Below, piece after piece: positions 1-8,938 of a stretch of DNA of 63,608 nt (position 1 is its first letter; each line of letters opens with the position of its first letter). The stretch spans positions 1 to 63,608 of the forward strand of contig JBHEMX010000035.1 of assembly GCA_046262355.1 (NCBI GenBank), given 5' to 3'. The DNA comes from DATADD01 sp046262355 (GTDB lineage: Bacteria > Actinomycetota > CADDZG01 > WHSQ01). The position numbers and the translations under genes are program-made. Under the pieces are notes generated by a model. It was given only the letters and a program-made list of their open reading frames with translations. It searched no databases and was not told the DNA's origin.

Positions 1-308
1 GATCGAAGCGACTGGACGTTAAAGTGGGAGGTTCGAGGTCTCGGGCCTTTGCTCCAAACCGTGATTCCGCACTTCTATCGATATCCGCTTCTTTCAGGTA
101 AGCGCCGAGACTTCGAGATCTTCGCTGAGATCTGTCAGCGAATGGCGCGAGGGGCACACCGACACTCCCCGGGACTCGCCGAGATTGTGCGGCTGGCCGG
201 GAAGATGAACCCAAGCGGAAAGCGCGGGTATCTTCCCGATGTGATCCTTGAGGCACTTCGTCGAGATGAAGGCATAGTCTGTCCCCCTGGGAACAGGGGA
301 TCGAGACG
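1..308 (+). mobile_element. Group I intron 1, 3' part
   Basis: The window opens inside an intron that ends at G308. The 3' exon (aagttccgacc) starts at 309, so the junction is between E. coli U1951 and A1952 by my count. The terminal G fits the omega-G of group I introns. A conserved P7-like element, aaggcatagtct, lies at 269-280 near the 3' end. It is followed by a short cccctgggaacagggg hairpin (about 283-299). An in-frame LAGLIDADG reading frame fills most of the visible part. The 5' half, including P1, is outside the window. Confidence 0.85.
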
Positions 309-387
309 AAGTTCCGACCTGCACGAATGGCGTAACGACTTGGGCACTGTCTCAACCAGAGACTCGGCGAAATTGCAATACGAGTAA
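1..387 (+). CDS. LAGLIDADG homing endonuclease, C-terminal part
   Basis: The reading frame is open from the first base, so the N-terminus with the LAGLIDADG helix is missing. What remains is the typical C-terminal half of single-motif rRNA-intron endonucleases (LAGLIDADG_1 type): FEIFAEI, then GLAEIVRLAGKMNPSGKRGY. Such enzymes cut intronless 23S alleles and so spread the intron. The frame runs on through the P7 element and past the 3' splice site at 308, stopping at 387 inside the exon. The true protein may therefore end earlier if a base is missing, or may be made only from unspliced RNA. The reading-frame end differs from homologues I recall, which stop within the intron. Confidence 0.75.
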   Translation, partial: DRSDWTLKWEVRGLGPLLQTVIPHFYRYPLLSGKRRDFEIFAEICQRMARGAHRHSPGLAEIVRLAGKMNPSGKRGYLPDVILEALRRDEGIVCPPGNRGSRRSSDLHEWRNDLGTVSTRDSAKLQYE

Positions 388-856
388 AGATGCTCGTTAC
401 CCGCAGAAGGACGGAAAGACCCTAGAACCTTTACTGCAGCTTGATATTGGAACTTGAAACGTGTTGCGTAGGATAGGCGGGAGACTTTGAAGCCCCGGCT
501 CCGGCTGGGGTGGAGTCACCCTTGAAATACCGCCCTGCGCGTTTTGGGTTTCTAACCCGGATCCGTTATCCGGATCGGGGGCATTGTCAGGTGGGTAGTT
601 TCACTGGGGCGGTGACCTCCCAAAATGTAACGGAGGTGTTCAAAGGTTCCCTCACCCTGGTCGGCCATCAGGGGCTGAGTGCAATCGCACAAGGGAGCTT
701 GACTGCGAGACAGACATGTCGAGCAGGTACGAAAGTAGGAGATAGTGATCCGGCGGCTCCTCGTGGTAGGGCCGTCGCTCATCGGCTAAAAGGTACCCTA
801 GGGATAACAGGCTGATAGTGCCCAAGAGTCCATATCGACGGCACTGTTTGGCACCT

Positions 857-1668
857 CAAACATTTGGGGTGAGACGGTCGAAATACCGTCCAAGTATCGG
901 CTTATAACGGTGAACCCCGAAACTGTCGCAGACACTGCGTACAGTGGGCAATACCGTGGGAAGTCTGTCGGAGTTGCAGCGAGACATCGTCGTCGGAAGT
1001 CTTCTCGGTGACGGAGCCATGCGCTGCAAGACCAACGCACTCCTTGAGATCAATCATTCCGTAGCTCAGCGCAGTTACGTTGATTGGAGGCTCAGTCATC
1101 TGCGCGAGTTTTGTCCTCACTCCTCCCAAGGAGAGACAAGGCAATGGGACGCGAGTCGCTTATCGATTCGTGACTCGAAGCTTGCCTGTACTGACTCCCT
1201 TCTACCGGCTCTTCTATGGAGCAGGAAGGAAGGAAGTCGGTGCCGGACCTAGAACTCACACCCACAGTTCTTGCCGTCTGGTTCATGGATGACGGATCAC
1301 GATCGAGGAATGCGGTGTACTTCAACACTCAGCAGTTCGACCATATCGATCAAATGTGCTTATTGCACCTGCTGAGAGACCAGTGGAAAGTTCGAGGCAC
1401 TCTTAACCGAGACAAGAGCTATCACCGCATACGCATAAGCGTGGAGAGCACCCGTCGGTTGGGACAGATCATCGAGCGACATATGCTTTCAGAATTGAAG
1501 TACAAACTCCCACATGACCCCGTAACGACTGAGGCCTCACCGGCCGAGGTGGCGAGTCCTGTCTCGACAAGAGACAAATCCATGGCCGCCACAACACGCC
1601 GACCCCTCGCCTTTGGTCAGGCAGGGTGAAGATATAGTCTGCGCCGCCAGAAACGGCGGAACAACGTG
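857..1668 (+). mobile_element. Group I intron 2 (23S position about 2500)
   Basis: The 5' exon ends ggcacct (T856) and the 3' exon starts cgatgtcggctc (C1669). By my count this is insertion after E. coli U2500, in the peptidyl-transferase centre. The intron is 812 nt and ends in G1668. A guide sequence gggtg at 867-871 can pair with exon cacct, ending in the U.G wobble typical of group I P1. The P7/S-box aagatatagtct sits at 1629-1640, followed by a gccgccagaaacggcgg hairpin. A broken LAGLIDADG gene fills the middle. The junctions are well fixed because the flanking exons are universally conserved. Confidence 0.9.
944..1629 (+). pseudogene. LAGLIDADG endonuclease with two frameshifts
   Basis: Three consecutive frames together make one two-motif LAGLIDADG protein. 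Frame one from GTG 944 gives LQRDIVVGSLLGDG and continues to HLREF. After a TTTT run at 1109-1112 the next frame gives VLTPPKERQGNG through LTPFYRLFYGAGRKEV. Near GG 1239-1240 it moves again to PDLELTPTVLAVWFMDDGS and ends RYKLP-like (SELKYKLPHDPVTT). Each shift is repaired by removing one base. Both LAGLIDADG helices keep their acidic residue (LLGDG, WFMDDGS), so decay looks recent. Sequencing error in homopolymers is an alternative, and a matching read set would decide it. Confidence 0.8.
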
Positions 1669-1701
1669 CGATGTCGGCTCGTCGCATCCTGGGGCTGGAG
1701 C

Positions 1702-1738
<37 letters not shown>

Positions 1739-1772
1739 TACGCGAGCTGGGTTTAGAACGTCGTGAGACAGT

Positions 1773-2517
1773 GGACAACCGCGCTGTCTATAAATCCGGC
1801 TAAATGCTGGAAACTCCGGAAGGATCCTGCGGTACCTGTCACACCACAGCCTTAGGATGAGGTGTGGACTGGCTAGGTAACAATCCGATAGGTGAGCGAT
1901 CTCTTGAGATCGCGCCGGACTATCAGCAGGAAAGACTGGACGACTACCTTGCGGGATACGTCGACGGAGAAGGAAGCTTTCATGTTGCGATCCAGCGCAA
2001 CCCTTCCACCAGATTCGGATGGCAACTCGTTCCGGAATTCCACGTAAGTCAGAATCCGGAGCGAGCGTCAATCCTCCGCCTCTTGCAATCCCGATTGGGA
2101 TGCGGTCGCATCAGACCAAACGGGAGAGAACGTGGTACCGACCGATCACTCGTCTATGTGGTTAGACGTCGGAAGGATCTGTGCGAGAAGGTGATCCCCT
2201 TCTTCGTGTCCCACCCAATCTTGAGTGAGAAGAAGCTTGAGTTCGAGACCTTCGCCATTATCGTGAGAGAGATGGATCTCAGGAGACACTTGACTCGAGA
2301 GGGTTTCGAGCGGCTGTTGCAAGCGGGGTGGAGATGAATGGTGGCGGCAGGTATCGAAAGCAAGATTGGACGTCCAGAATCCTCAGAGGCCATACGCCGG
2401 ACATGGAGATGTCCATGAAGATATGGTCCGACCCTTGTGGCGACACAGGGAGCCAGGCGGAACAGAAACGACCTGGCCGCCGGGCAGTTCAAGAACGGCT
2501 CGGAGGTAACAGAAGTG
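1773..2517 (+). mobile_element. Group I intron 3 (23S position about 2584)
   Basis: The 5' exon ends agacagt (1766-1772) and the 3' exon begins tcggtccc (2518), placing the 745-nt intron between E. coli U2584 and U2585 by my count. A guide sequence gctgtct at 1783-1789 pairs with all seven exon bases, ending in a U.G wobble, which is strong support for a group I P1 helix. The S-box aagatatggtcc lies at 2418-2429 and the intron ends in G2517. A LAGLIDADG gene lies between. Confidence 0.92.
1864..2337 (+). CDS. LAGLIDADG homing endonuclease (intron 3)
   Basis: About 157 residues with one LAGLIDADG helix, YLAGYVDGEGSF (residues about 28-39), then SRFGW-like beta strands, FFVSHPILSEKKLEFETFAIIVREM and HLTREGFERLLQ. 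This is the single-motif family that acts as a homodimer. The start is taken at GTG 1864 with no clear ribosome site. The frame stops at 2337, just before the family's conserved C-terminal tail. That tail is readable one frame over from about 2328 (EMNGGGRYRK), the counterpart of KMNPSGKR in intron 1. A one-base loss in the GGGG run at 2325-2328 would explain this, so the protein is probably slightly truncated or the sequence has an error. Confidence 0.8.
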   Translation: MDWLGNNPIGERSLEIAPDYQQERLDDYLAGYVDGEGSFHVAIQRNPSTRFGWQLVPEFHVSQNPERASILRLLQSRLGCGRIRPNGRERGTDRSLVYVVRRRKDLCEKVIPFFVSHPILSEKKLEFETFAIIVREMDLRRHLTREGFERLLQAGWR

Positions 2518-2872
2518 TCGGTCCCTATCCTCCGCGGGCGTAGGAGACTTGAAGGGAGCTGTCCCTAGTACGAGAGGACCGGGACGGACGCACCTCTAGT
2601 GTGACAGTTGTCCTGCCATGGGCACGCTGTTTAGCTACGTGCGGACCGGATAAGCGCTGAAGGCATCTAAGTGCGAAGCCGACCCTAAGATGAGGTCTCC
2701 CACGGGGTAACCCGGTAAGGCCCCTTGCTAGACGACAAGGTTGATAGGCCGGAGCTGTAAGCACAGCGATGTGTTCAGGCGACCGGTACTAATAGGCCGA
2801 GGGCTTGGTTTCGCTCGCGCTCGCTATGGACGGTTCAGGGTTCCACCCTGAGCAACGACAACCGAATAGAGG

Positions 2873-2993
2873 TTTCCCGGTGGCGATAGCGGAGGGGTCA
2901 CACCTGGCTCCATTCCGAACCCAGAAGTTAAGCCCTCCAGCGCCGATGGTACTGCCCTGGAGACGGGGTGGGAGAGTAGGTCACTGCCGGGGA
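2873..2993 (+). rRNA. 5S rRNA
   Basis: About 120 nt with the canonical 5S core: cacacctggctccattccgaa and gaagttaagccctccagcgcc, then ggtgggagagtaggtcactgcc. The 5' end tttcccggtgg pairs with the 3' end cactgccgggga. It follows 23S after a spacer of about 60 nt, as in standard bacterial rrn operons. The exact ends are set by terminal helix pairing and may be off by one or two bases. Confidence 0.96.
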
Positions 2994-3002
2994 TCTACAT
3001 GA

Positions 3003-3030
3003 CGAGAGGCCGCCGCAGGGCGGCCTCTTG
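3003..3030 (+). terminator. Terminator after the rRNA operon
   Basis: Inverted repeat gagaggccgcc / ggcggcctctt with a three-base loop, ten bases after 5S. It lacks a long T run, as is common in high-GC actinobacteria. It sits at the correct place to end the rrn transcript. Confidence 0.75.
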
Positions 3031-3066
3031 CGCGTCCGCGCCCCGAGCGCTCGATACAGTCGTTCC

Positions 3067-3807
3067 ATGGCGGATCCTCGGAGAAAAAGGCCACGACCCA
3101 ACGAGCGCGTCGCACCCGCTCGGCGGCGCGCGCACGACGGGCCCCAGGACAGATCGCCGAGCTACGCGCCCGTGCACCTGGCCGACGACGTCGTCAAAGA
3201 GCTGCAGTCCACGGCCCGCCCGGGCAAGGGCGGGATACTCGTTCAGGTCTTCTCCGAGACGGCGGCCGCCTTCGCAGCGGAGGACTTCCGCCGCGCCATC
3301 GAGCTCGGCGAGCAGGCGAAGCACATCGCTCTGCGAGCCCCATCGGTGCGCGAGCTGCTGGGGCTAGCCCTCTACCACACGGGGTCCTGGAAGGAGGCGG
3401 CGCGCGAGCTCGCCGCATTCCGGCGGCTCGCCGGAACGACCGAGCAGAACCCGGTGATGGCCGACTGTTTCCGCGCCCTTCACAAACCGGAGCGTGCGCT
3501 CGAGCTGTGCGACGAGATCGACCGCGAGGCCGTCGCCCCCGCCGTGGCCTACGAGGGGGAGATCGTCGCAGCAGGAGCGCTCAGGGACATGGGGCGCATC
3601 GACGCTGCGATCCGGCGCCTCGAGCGCCTCGAGCTGGAACCGGAGCAAGCGCAGGAGTACCACCTCCGGGCTTGGTACGTGCTCGGGGACCTGCTCGAGC
3701 GACGCGGGCGCTTCACTCAAGCACGGCGATGGTTCGAGGCGATCTCCTCCCTCGACCCGGGCCTCACCGACGCCCCCAAGCGAGCGGAGAGGCTTCGCAG
3801 CCGCTGA
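3067..3807 (+). CDS. Tetratricopeptide-repeat protein
   Basis: A 246-residue helical protein with a basic, disordered N-terminus (ADPRRKRPRP) and TPR-like helix pairs from about residue 70 to 230, for example FRRAIELGEQAKHIAL, SWKEAARELAAFRRL and YVLGDLLERRGRFTQARRWF. Such proteins are protein-interaction scaffolds; no enzyme motif is seen. It resembles the conserved actinobacterial protein of the Rv1691 position, which fits the tlyA-nadK-recN genes further on. The start is ATG 3067, six bases after a TACAGT -10 element (3055-3060), so the mRNA is probably leaderless. It ends three bases from the convergent metallo-hydrolase gene. Confidence 0.85.
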   Translation: MADPRRKRPRPNERVAPARRRAHDGPQDRSPSYAPVHLADDVVKELQSTARPGKGGILVQVFSETAAAFAAEDFRRAIELGEQAKHIALRAPSVRELLGLALYHTGSWKEAARELAAFRRLAGTTEQNPVMADCFRALHKPERALELCDEIDREAVAPAVAYEGEIVAAGALRDMGRIDAAIRRLERLELEPEQAQEYHLRAWYVLGDLLERRGRFTQARRWFEAISSLDPGLTDAPKRAERLRSR

Positions 3808-3810
3808 CTG

Positions 3811-4749
3811 CTACCTGAGCGACGGACCACCGGGCGCCGGGCGCTCGAGCTTGTCCAAGTAACGCATGTAGCCCCACGTGTTCATCCGGTAGGAGGTCGT
3901 TTGTTCGAGCCGTTCGATCGCCTCGTCGGACAACGAACCGTCGCGAGCGGCACGGTCCAAGCGCTCGACCTCGGTCGCCGCCTCGTCGAGATCCTCCGTG
4001 CGAGCGCGCGCGTCGGAGACCCACACGCACCACCGCCTCAGCGCCTCGACGGCGCGATCGCACGCGTCGCCTACGCCCATCGGCCGGACCCCCTGGTCGG
4101 TCGGCCCGTAGTGGGTGAACGCAAGCGACTCCGCTCCCAGACCACGTATCCGCTCGATCGAGCGCACCGCAAGCTCGAGATCGAACTCCGGAGGAGGAGT
4201 GGCGGGACGGATCGCTCCGACATCGGCCAGGCGAACGCCCAGCGCGTCGCCTGCGAACACCGTTCCCGTGGACTCGTCCAAGAACGCGTGATGATGGGAC
4301 GCATGTCCTGGAGTCGCGACCGCCTGCAGCACGCGCCCGCCGAGATCTATCCTGTCTCCGTCTGCCAACGGCTCGATCCGGTGCTCGGGGATGGGATCGA
4401 TGCCGCCCCACAGCTTCTCCATCTCGCCGCCGTAGATGCGGGTCGCGCTGGACCACAGCTTCGACGGGTCCACGAGGTGCGGCGCGCCGATCTCGTGCAC
4501 CGCGACGCGCGCCGTGGGGAAGTGGCGAGCCAGGGTCCCGGCCGCGCCCGCGTGATCCAGGTGGACGTGCGTCACGACGATGTGGTCGAGCTCCCGTATG
4601 CCGGCGTCCTCCAGTTGGGCGAGCACGCGCCCTACGCTCGACCTGGGTCCCGTCTCGACCAGCGCCGTCGCATCGCCCCGGACCAGGAACGCCGCCGTGA
4701 TGCCGCCCCGCCCGTGCATCTCGGTGTCGAAGGTGATGGTGTGTCTCAT
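3811..4749 (-). CDS. Metallo-beta-lactamase-fold hydrolase
   Basis: 312 residues. The binuclear zinc signature THVHLDHAG lies at about residues 59-67, with further ligands in TPGHASHHH, FAGDALG and THYG. The order matches glyoxalase-II/RNase Z-type MBL hydrolases. The N-terminal DTEMHGRGGITAAFLV fits the first strands. The C-terminal 80 residues are helical and include a WxxWVSDARA segment, not part of the core fold. The substrate cannot be told from sequence. The start ATG 4749 has a GGGAG ribosome site five to six bases upstream. It is read away from the lipid kinase next door, with 60 bp of shared upstream DNA. Confidence 0.88.
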   Translation of the reverse strand: MRHTITFDTEMHGRGGITAAFLVRGDATALVETGPRSSVGRVLAQLEDAGIRELDHIVVTHVHLDHAGAAGTLARHFPTARVAVHEIGAPHLVDPSKLWSSATRIYGGEMEKLWGGIDPIPEHRIEPLADGDRIDLGGRVLQAVATPGHASHHHAFLDESTGTVFAGDALGVRLADVGAIRPATPPPEFDLELAVRSIERIRGLGAESLAFTHYGPTDQGVRPMGVGDACDRAVEALRRWCVWVSDARARTEDLDEAATEVERLDRAARDGSLSDEAIERLEQTTSYRMNTWGYMRYLDKLERPAPGGPSLR

Positions 4750-4810
4750 GGCAGCTCCCAGTGTTGCGCCGGGTCGCGGGGTGGCGCCGCCGCCGAGATA
4801 GCGTGACCCG

Positions 4811-5728
4811 ATGCCCGCAGAACGAAGGCCGTCGGCGGTCCTCATCGTGAACCATAACGCCGGTCGCCTGCCCGAGGCGGTTCGAAGAGATGTAGTGGAG
4901 GCGATGCGCGCACACTTCAGCGTCGAGGCGATCTCGACGACGGTCCGGGACGCCGGCATAGGGCTCGCGCGCGACGCGGCACAGGCTGGCGCCGACCTCA
5001 TCGTCGCCTTCGGCGGAGACGGGATAGTCAACGAGGTCGCGAACGGCGTGGCCCGCACAGATTCGAGTCTCGGGATCATCCCCGGCGGAACCATGAACGT
5101 CTTCTCGCGCGCGCTCGGCATCCCCCAAGATCCCTTCGCCGCCGTGCAGCACATGGCGACCGCCTTGAAACGTCCGGCGCGCCGGGTACCGCTGGGGCAG
5201 ATCGACGATCGCTTCTTCACGTTCAGCGCCGGCTGCGGCTTCGATGCAGAGGCCGCGGAGCGCGTCGAACGGTATCTGCGCAGCAAGCGACGGTTCGGAC
5301 AGCTGTTCTTCTATTGGAGCGCCTTTCGGGTGCTCGCGCGCTCCTTCGATCTCCGAAATCCCATCATGGTGGTCAAGGGCACGTTCGGAGAGGTGCCGGT
5401 GGCCATGGCGATCACTTGCAACGCAGGCCCGTACGCGTACCTCGCGGGCCGGCCGGTTGCGCTCGCGCCGGACGTGCACCTCGAGCGCGGAGTAGACATC
5501 TTCGCGCTGCGACGGATGCGGCTCGAGGCCTTGCCGGTGTATATCTGGCGGGTTGCCGTGTCCGGCGACCTCGTCCACCACCCAGATGTCTTCTACGCCA
5601 GCGACCTTGATGGGTTCGAGATCATCGCGACGGAGCCCTTCCATCGCCACGTCGACGGAGAACCACTGCAGCCAACGTCGCACGCGCGACTCTCGATCGT
5701 GAACGATGCGCTGAACGTTAGGGCGTAA
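4811..5728 (+). CDS. Diacylglycerol/lipid kinase family protein
   Basis: 305 residues of the DgkB/YegS/BmrU kinase family, which phosphorylates diacylglycerol or related lipids with ATP at the membrane face. Visible motifs: NHNAGR at the start (residues about 14-19), FGGDGIVNEVANG (about 67-79) for nucleotide binding, PGGTMNVFSRALG (about 92-104), and the C-terminal HVDGEPL (about 277-283) of the beta-sandwich domain. Length is normal. The start ATG 4811 follows a TAGCGT -10 element (4799-4804) by six bases, so translation is likely leaderless. The exact lipid substrate is not determinable. Confidence 0.9.
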   Translation: MPAERRPSAVLIVNHNAGRLPEAVRRDVVEAMRAHFSVEAISTTVRDAGIGLARDAAQAGADLIVAFGGDGIVNEVANGVARTDSSLGIIPGGTMNVFSRALGIPQDPFAAVQHMATALKRPARRVPLGQIDDRFFTFSAGCGFDAEAAERVERYLRSKRRFGQLFFYWSAFRVLARSFDLRNPIMVVKGTFGEVPVAMAITCNAGPYAYLAGRPVALAPDVHLERGVDIFALRRMRLEALPVYIWRVAVSGDLVHHPDVFYASDLDGFEIIATEPFHRHVDGEPLQPTSHARLSIVNDALNVRA

Positions 5729-5744
5729 CGGGCTGAGCGTCTTG

Positions 5745-6260
5745 ATGATCGGCTCCGCCACACCCGTGACAGAGGTGCTCATCGCGCGCCTCATCGACCA
5801 GTCGGACGAGGTGAGGATCGTGGAGACCGAGCGCGACGCGGCGGCGCGTTGGAGGGCGCTCGGAGCCCACGTGGCTGTGGGATCGCCCGTCGATGCCGAC
5901 CTGATCGAGCGCGCCGCCCAGTACGCCCGCACGATCGTCGTCATCGACGACGGCGTGAACGCGCTGGAGGCGACGGTGTCTGCGGCGATCGAGGGCGGAC
6001 TTCTGGCGTCCTCCGGCGTGCGCCTGGTCGTCTGCGCCGGCACCATCGCGGCTTCGATCGCCGCCACGATCGAGCGGTCGGGTCTCAGCTATGTGTTGCT
6101 GCGTACGGGCGCCGGGGCCGCGAGGCGGCGGCGACGCATCTCGCGCACCGCGATCGCGGCCGCCATCGACGCGGCGGACGACCTCGCGGGTGAGCCCCGT
6201 CTCGACCTCGAGCTCGATACGGCCGTGGCGTGGTCCGAGCTCGATGTCCCGCATCCCTAA
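5745..6260 (+). CDS. Conserved hypothetical, Rossmann-like
   Basis: 171 residues. The pattern GSATPVTEVLIARLIDQSDEV, VRIVETERDAA, VAVGSPVDADLI and IVVIDDGVNA resembles a nucleotide-binding Rossmann fold, as in NmrA or TrkA-N proteins, but without a clear GxGxxG. The C-terminal part (YVLLRTGAGAARRRRRISR) is basic. It starts 17 bases after the lipid kinase stop, so the two are probably cotranscribed. TTG 5742 directly before ATG 5745 is an alternative start. Function unknown. Confidence 0.65.
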   Translation: MIGSATPVTEVLIARLIDQSDEVRIVETERDAAARWRALGAHVAVGSPVDADLIERAAQYARTIVVIDDGVNALEATVSAAIEGGLLASSGVRLVVCAGTIAASIAATIERSGLSYVLLRTGAGAARRRRRISRTAIAAAIDAADDLAGEPRLDLELDTAVAWSELDVPHP

Positions 6261-6394
6261 GCCACATCACCGCCGCCGTCGCTCAGCGGCCGCACAGGGT
6301 CACAGGTCACGAGAGATGCGGCCCGGCACAGACCTCAGATCCCGGCCGGAGCTGCCCGGCCCGCCCGATGACCTGACCCCTGCGAGACGAGCCG

Positions 6395-7639
6395 CTACAC
6401 GAGCGAGCGGAACACCAGGCCCGTCAACGCTTTCGGCGAGAAGTAGCTGGCCTTCTGCGGCATCCGCTCGCCGGAGCGAGCGACCTCGATCACCTGCACC
6501 GGCCGGAGGGCGCGCAGCACGACTCCTCCCGACCAACCGGCGTTTCGCACGAGCTCCACGACCGAGCCGAGCTCGCTCGAGAACATCACACGCTCGAGCC
6601 CCGCGGGAAAGACCTCGGGGATCACGACCTCGTGCAGGGCGACGACATCGAGTCCACGCCATGCCGCGCTTCTGCCTCCCACGCGCCGAGTGACCACCTG
6701 GTCCGCTACACCAACCAGGATCTCGCGGTCGGGAAGAAGGAACAACAAAGGATGGTCGGACGAGGACGCCGCCAGAGCCCCGACGCCCTCGCCTATCGAC
6801 AACGCCTTGGCCGAGAAGCCATCGACCAGGGCCTTCTCGATCTCCGTCGCAGTGGTCTGTGACATGAACACCCGGTGATACGGCCGCACCTGGAGGTCCT
6901 CGGCGTCCGCATCGACGCAGAGACACATCACCGCATCGTGGTGCCCGGGCCCGCCGCCGCGTTCCTCGTGGAAGGCAAGCGCGGTCTCGTAGCGATGATG
7001 CCCGTCGGCGATCACCAACGGCGCCGAGCCGACCGCTCGCTCGAACATCGCGATCTCGGCCGGCGCGCCGATGCGCCAGATGCGATGCAGCGTTCCGTTG
7101 TCGTCCGCAAAACGAACGGCGGCGGGCCGGTGCAGCAGCGAGTCGTAGAACGGAACCAGCGCTCCGGCTCCGTTGAAGATGCCGTAGATCGGTGAGATGT
7201 TCACGGGACAGGCCCGTAGGAGCGACAGGCGATCCTCGATGGGCCCCGGCAACGTGTGCTCGTGTGGAAGGACCCCGGAGGTCGGTCCGAAGCGCTCGAG
7301 GGTGAGCGCACCGATGACTCCAACGACATGCTTCCGGGCGCCGTCGGTTGCGCCGAAGTCCTGTCGATACACGAAGAAAGAAGGCGCCTCGTCCTCCACC
7401 AGGACCCCGCCGGACAACCACCCGTCGAAGGTTCGTCCGGCGCGCCGATACCTCTGCTCCTCGAGCTCATCGGCTCTCTCGGAGAACGGCAGCTCGATCC
7501 TCACCGCGTTGTTCGGATGTCGGACGTAGAGGCGGGCTTGCTCGGCGGCGGAGATGACGTCGTACGGCGGACACACGAGGTCCTTCAGATCGTCACGATC
7601 CGCGTAGTGGATCCCTCGGAACGGCTTCAGCTCAGGCAT
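6395..7639 (-). CDS. DUF1015 family protein
   Basis: 414 residues that match the DUF1015 family over their whole length: FRGIHYADRDDLKDLVCPPYDVI at the N-terminus in the usual PPYDVI form, DFLPHEHTLPGP-like VLPHEHTLPG (about residue 120), and the hallmark IADGHHRYETALAF in the middle (about 215-228). The DGHHR motif recalls ParB/SerK-type nucleotide-binding folds, so phosphotransfer on a small molecule is possible, but no activity is established to my knowledge. It is read on the minus strand, 44 bp downstream of the acyl-CoA dehydrogenase gene, and could share its transcript. Confidence 0.9.
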   Translation of the reverse strand: MPELKPFRGIHYADRDDLKDLVCPPYDVISAAEQARLYVRHPNNAVRIELPFSERADELEEQRYRRAGRTFDGWLSGGVLVEDEAPSFFVYRQDFGATDGARKHVVGVIGALTLERFGPTSGVLPHEHTLPGPIEDRLSLLRACPVNISPIYGIFNGAGALVPFYDSLLHRPAAVRFADDNGTLHRIWRIGAPAEIAMFERAVGSAPLVIADGHHRYETALAFHEERGGGPGHHDAVMCLCVDADAEDLQVRPYHRVFMSQTTATEIEKALVDGFSAKALSIGEGVGALAASSSDHPLLFLLPDREILVGVADQVVTRRVGGRSAAWRGLDVVALHEVVIPEVFPAGLERVMFSSELGSVVELVRNAGWSGGVVLRALRPVQVIEVARSGERMPQKASYFSPKALTGLVFRSLV

Positions 7640-7683
7640 GAGGAGGGATGATCGCCGCTTCTCGACACAGGGCTCGCCGAAGC

Positions 7684-8871
7684 TCAGGCGAACGCGCGCA
7701 GGCCGGTAAGAGCTTCGCCGAGGATGAGCGTGTGTATCTCGCTCGTCCCCTCGTAGGTGAGCACCGACTCGAGGTTGTTCATGTGGCGGATCACCGGGTA
7801 CTCGAGCGTGATCCCGTTGGCGCCCAGGATCGTGCGGGCGCTGCGCGCCACGTCCAGCGCCTCTCGCACGTTGTTGAGCTTGCCCGCGCTTACCTGCTCG
7901 GGAGCAAGCGTCCCATCGTCCTTCATCCGTCCCAGATGGAGCGCAAGCAGCGTCCCCTTGTTGATCTCGAGCATCATGTTGACGAGCTTCTCCTGCGTGA
8001 GCTGGAACCCCCCGATCGGGCGGTCGAATTGGACGCGCGTCTTCGAGTACTCCAGCGCGGACTCGAAGCACGCACGCGCGGCTCCCATCGCCCCCCACAC
8101 GATCCCGAAGCGCGCCTCGTTGAGGCACGACAACGGGCCCCGCATCCCCGTGACGCCGGGCAAGAGAGCGTCGCCCGGCACGAGGCAGTCGTCGAATATC
8201 AGCTCAGAGGTGATGGACGCCCGCAGAGACATCTTGCGATGGACGTCCCGGGTCGTGAAGCCGGAGGTTCCCTTGGGGACGAGGAAGCCCCTGACGCCCT
8301 CGTCGGTCTGCGCCCACACCACAGCGACGTCCGCGATGCCTCCACTGGTGATCCACATCTTCGTCCCGTTCAGCACCCAACCTCCGTCGCGCCGGACGGC
8401 CGTCGTTCGCATCCCAGAGGGGTCGCTGCCGAAGTCCGGCTCGGTGAGCCCGAAGCAGCCGATGATCTCGCCCGCCGCCATCCCCGGCAGCCAACGCCGC
8501 TTCTGGTTCTCCGAGCCGTACGCCCTGATCGGAAACATGGCGAGGGATCCTTGGACCGAGACGAAGCTGCGGAAGCCGCTATCGCCCGCTTCCAACTCCA
8601 TGCATGCCAGCCCGTAGCTCACGGCGCTCGTGCCGGCGCAGCCGAAGCCCTCGAGATGCATGCCCAGCAACCCGAGTGCGCCCAGCTCGGGGGCTATCGC
8701 GCGCGGCCAATGCCCCGCCTCGAACCACTTGTCGATGTCGGGAAGGACGCGCTCGCGCACGAATCGGCGTGCCGTGGCCCGAACCATGCGTTCTTCGTCG
8801 CTCAGGAGGGCGTCGATCGCCAGAACGTCGAGCGGATCGACCGGAGCGCGTCGCGGTTCGTTCGTCGTCAT
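7684..8871 (-). CDS. Acyl-CoA dehydrogenase, glutaryl-CoA type
   Basis: 395 residues, a full-length FAD acyl-CoA dehydrogenase. FAD/substrate motifs are GCFGLTEPDFGSDPSGM (about 138-154) and MWITSGG (about 170). The catalytic glutamate is in TYEGTSEIHTLILG (about 373-386). Features of glutaryl-CoA dehydrogenase are the FRSFVSVQGSLAMFPI segment, with the Arg that binds the distal carboxylate in that family, and HTLILGEALTG at the end. The expected reaction is glutaryl-CoA to crotonyl-CoA plus CO2. A TAGGCT -10 lies six bases before ATG 8871, so the mRNA is probably leaderless. Crotonyl-CoA is also the product of the lysine pathway at 56-63 kb. Confidence 0.88.
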   Translation of the reverse strand: MTTNEPRRAPVDPLDVLAIDALLSDEERMVRATARRFVRERVLPDIDKWFEAGHWPRAIAPELGALGLLGMHLEGFGCAGTSAVSYGLACMELEAGDSGFRSFVSVQGSLAMFPIRAYGSENQKRRWLPGMAAGEIIGCFGLTEPDFGSDPSGMRTTAVRRDGGWVLNGTKMWITSGGIADVAVVWAQTDEGVRGFLVPKGTSGFTTRDVHRKMSLRASITSELIFDDCLVPGDALLPGVTGMRGPLSCLNEARFGIVWGAMGAARACFESALEYSKTRVQFDRPIGGFQLTQEKLVNMMLEINKGTLLALHLGRMKDDGTLAPEQVSAGKLNNVREALDVARSARTILGANGITLEYPVIRHMNNLESVLTYEGTSEIHTLILGEALTGLRAFA

Positions 8872-8938
8872 GATCCCAGCCTAAACGTGCCGGACCGGCG
8901 CGGCGGCTGGGCGGTGCTGCGCTAGAGGCCCGAGCGGC

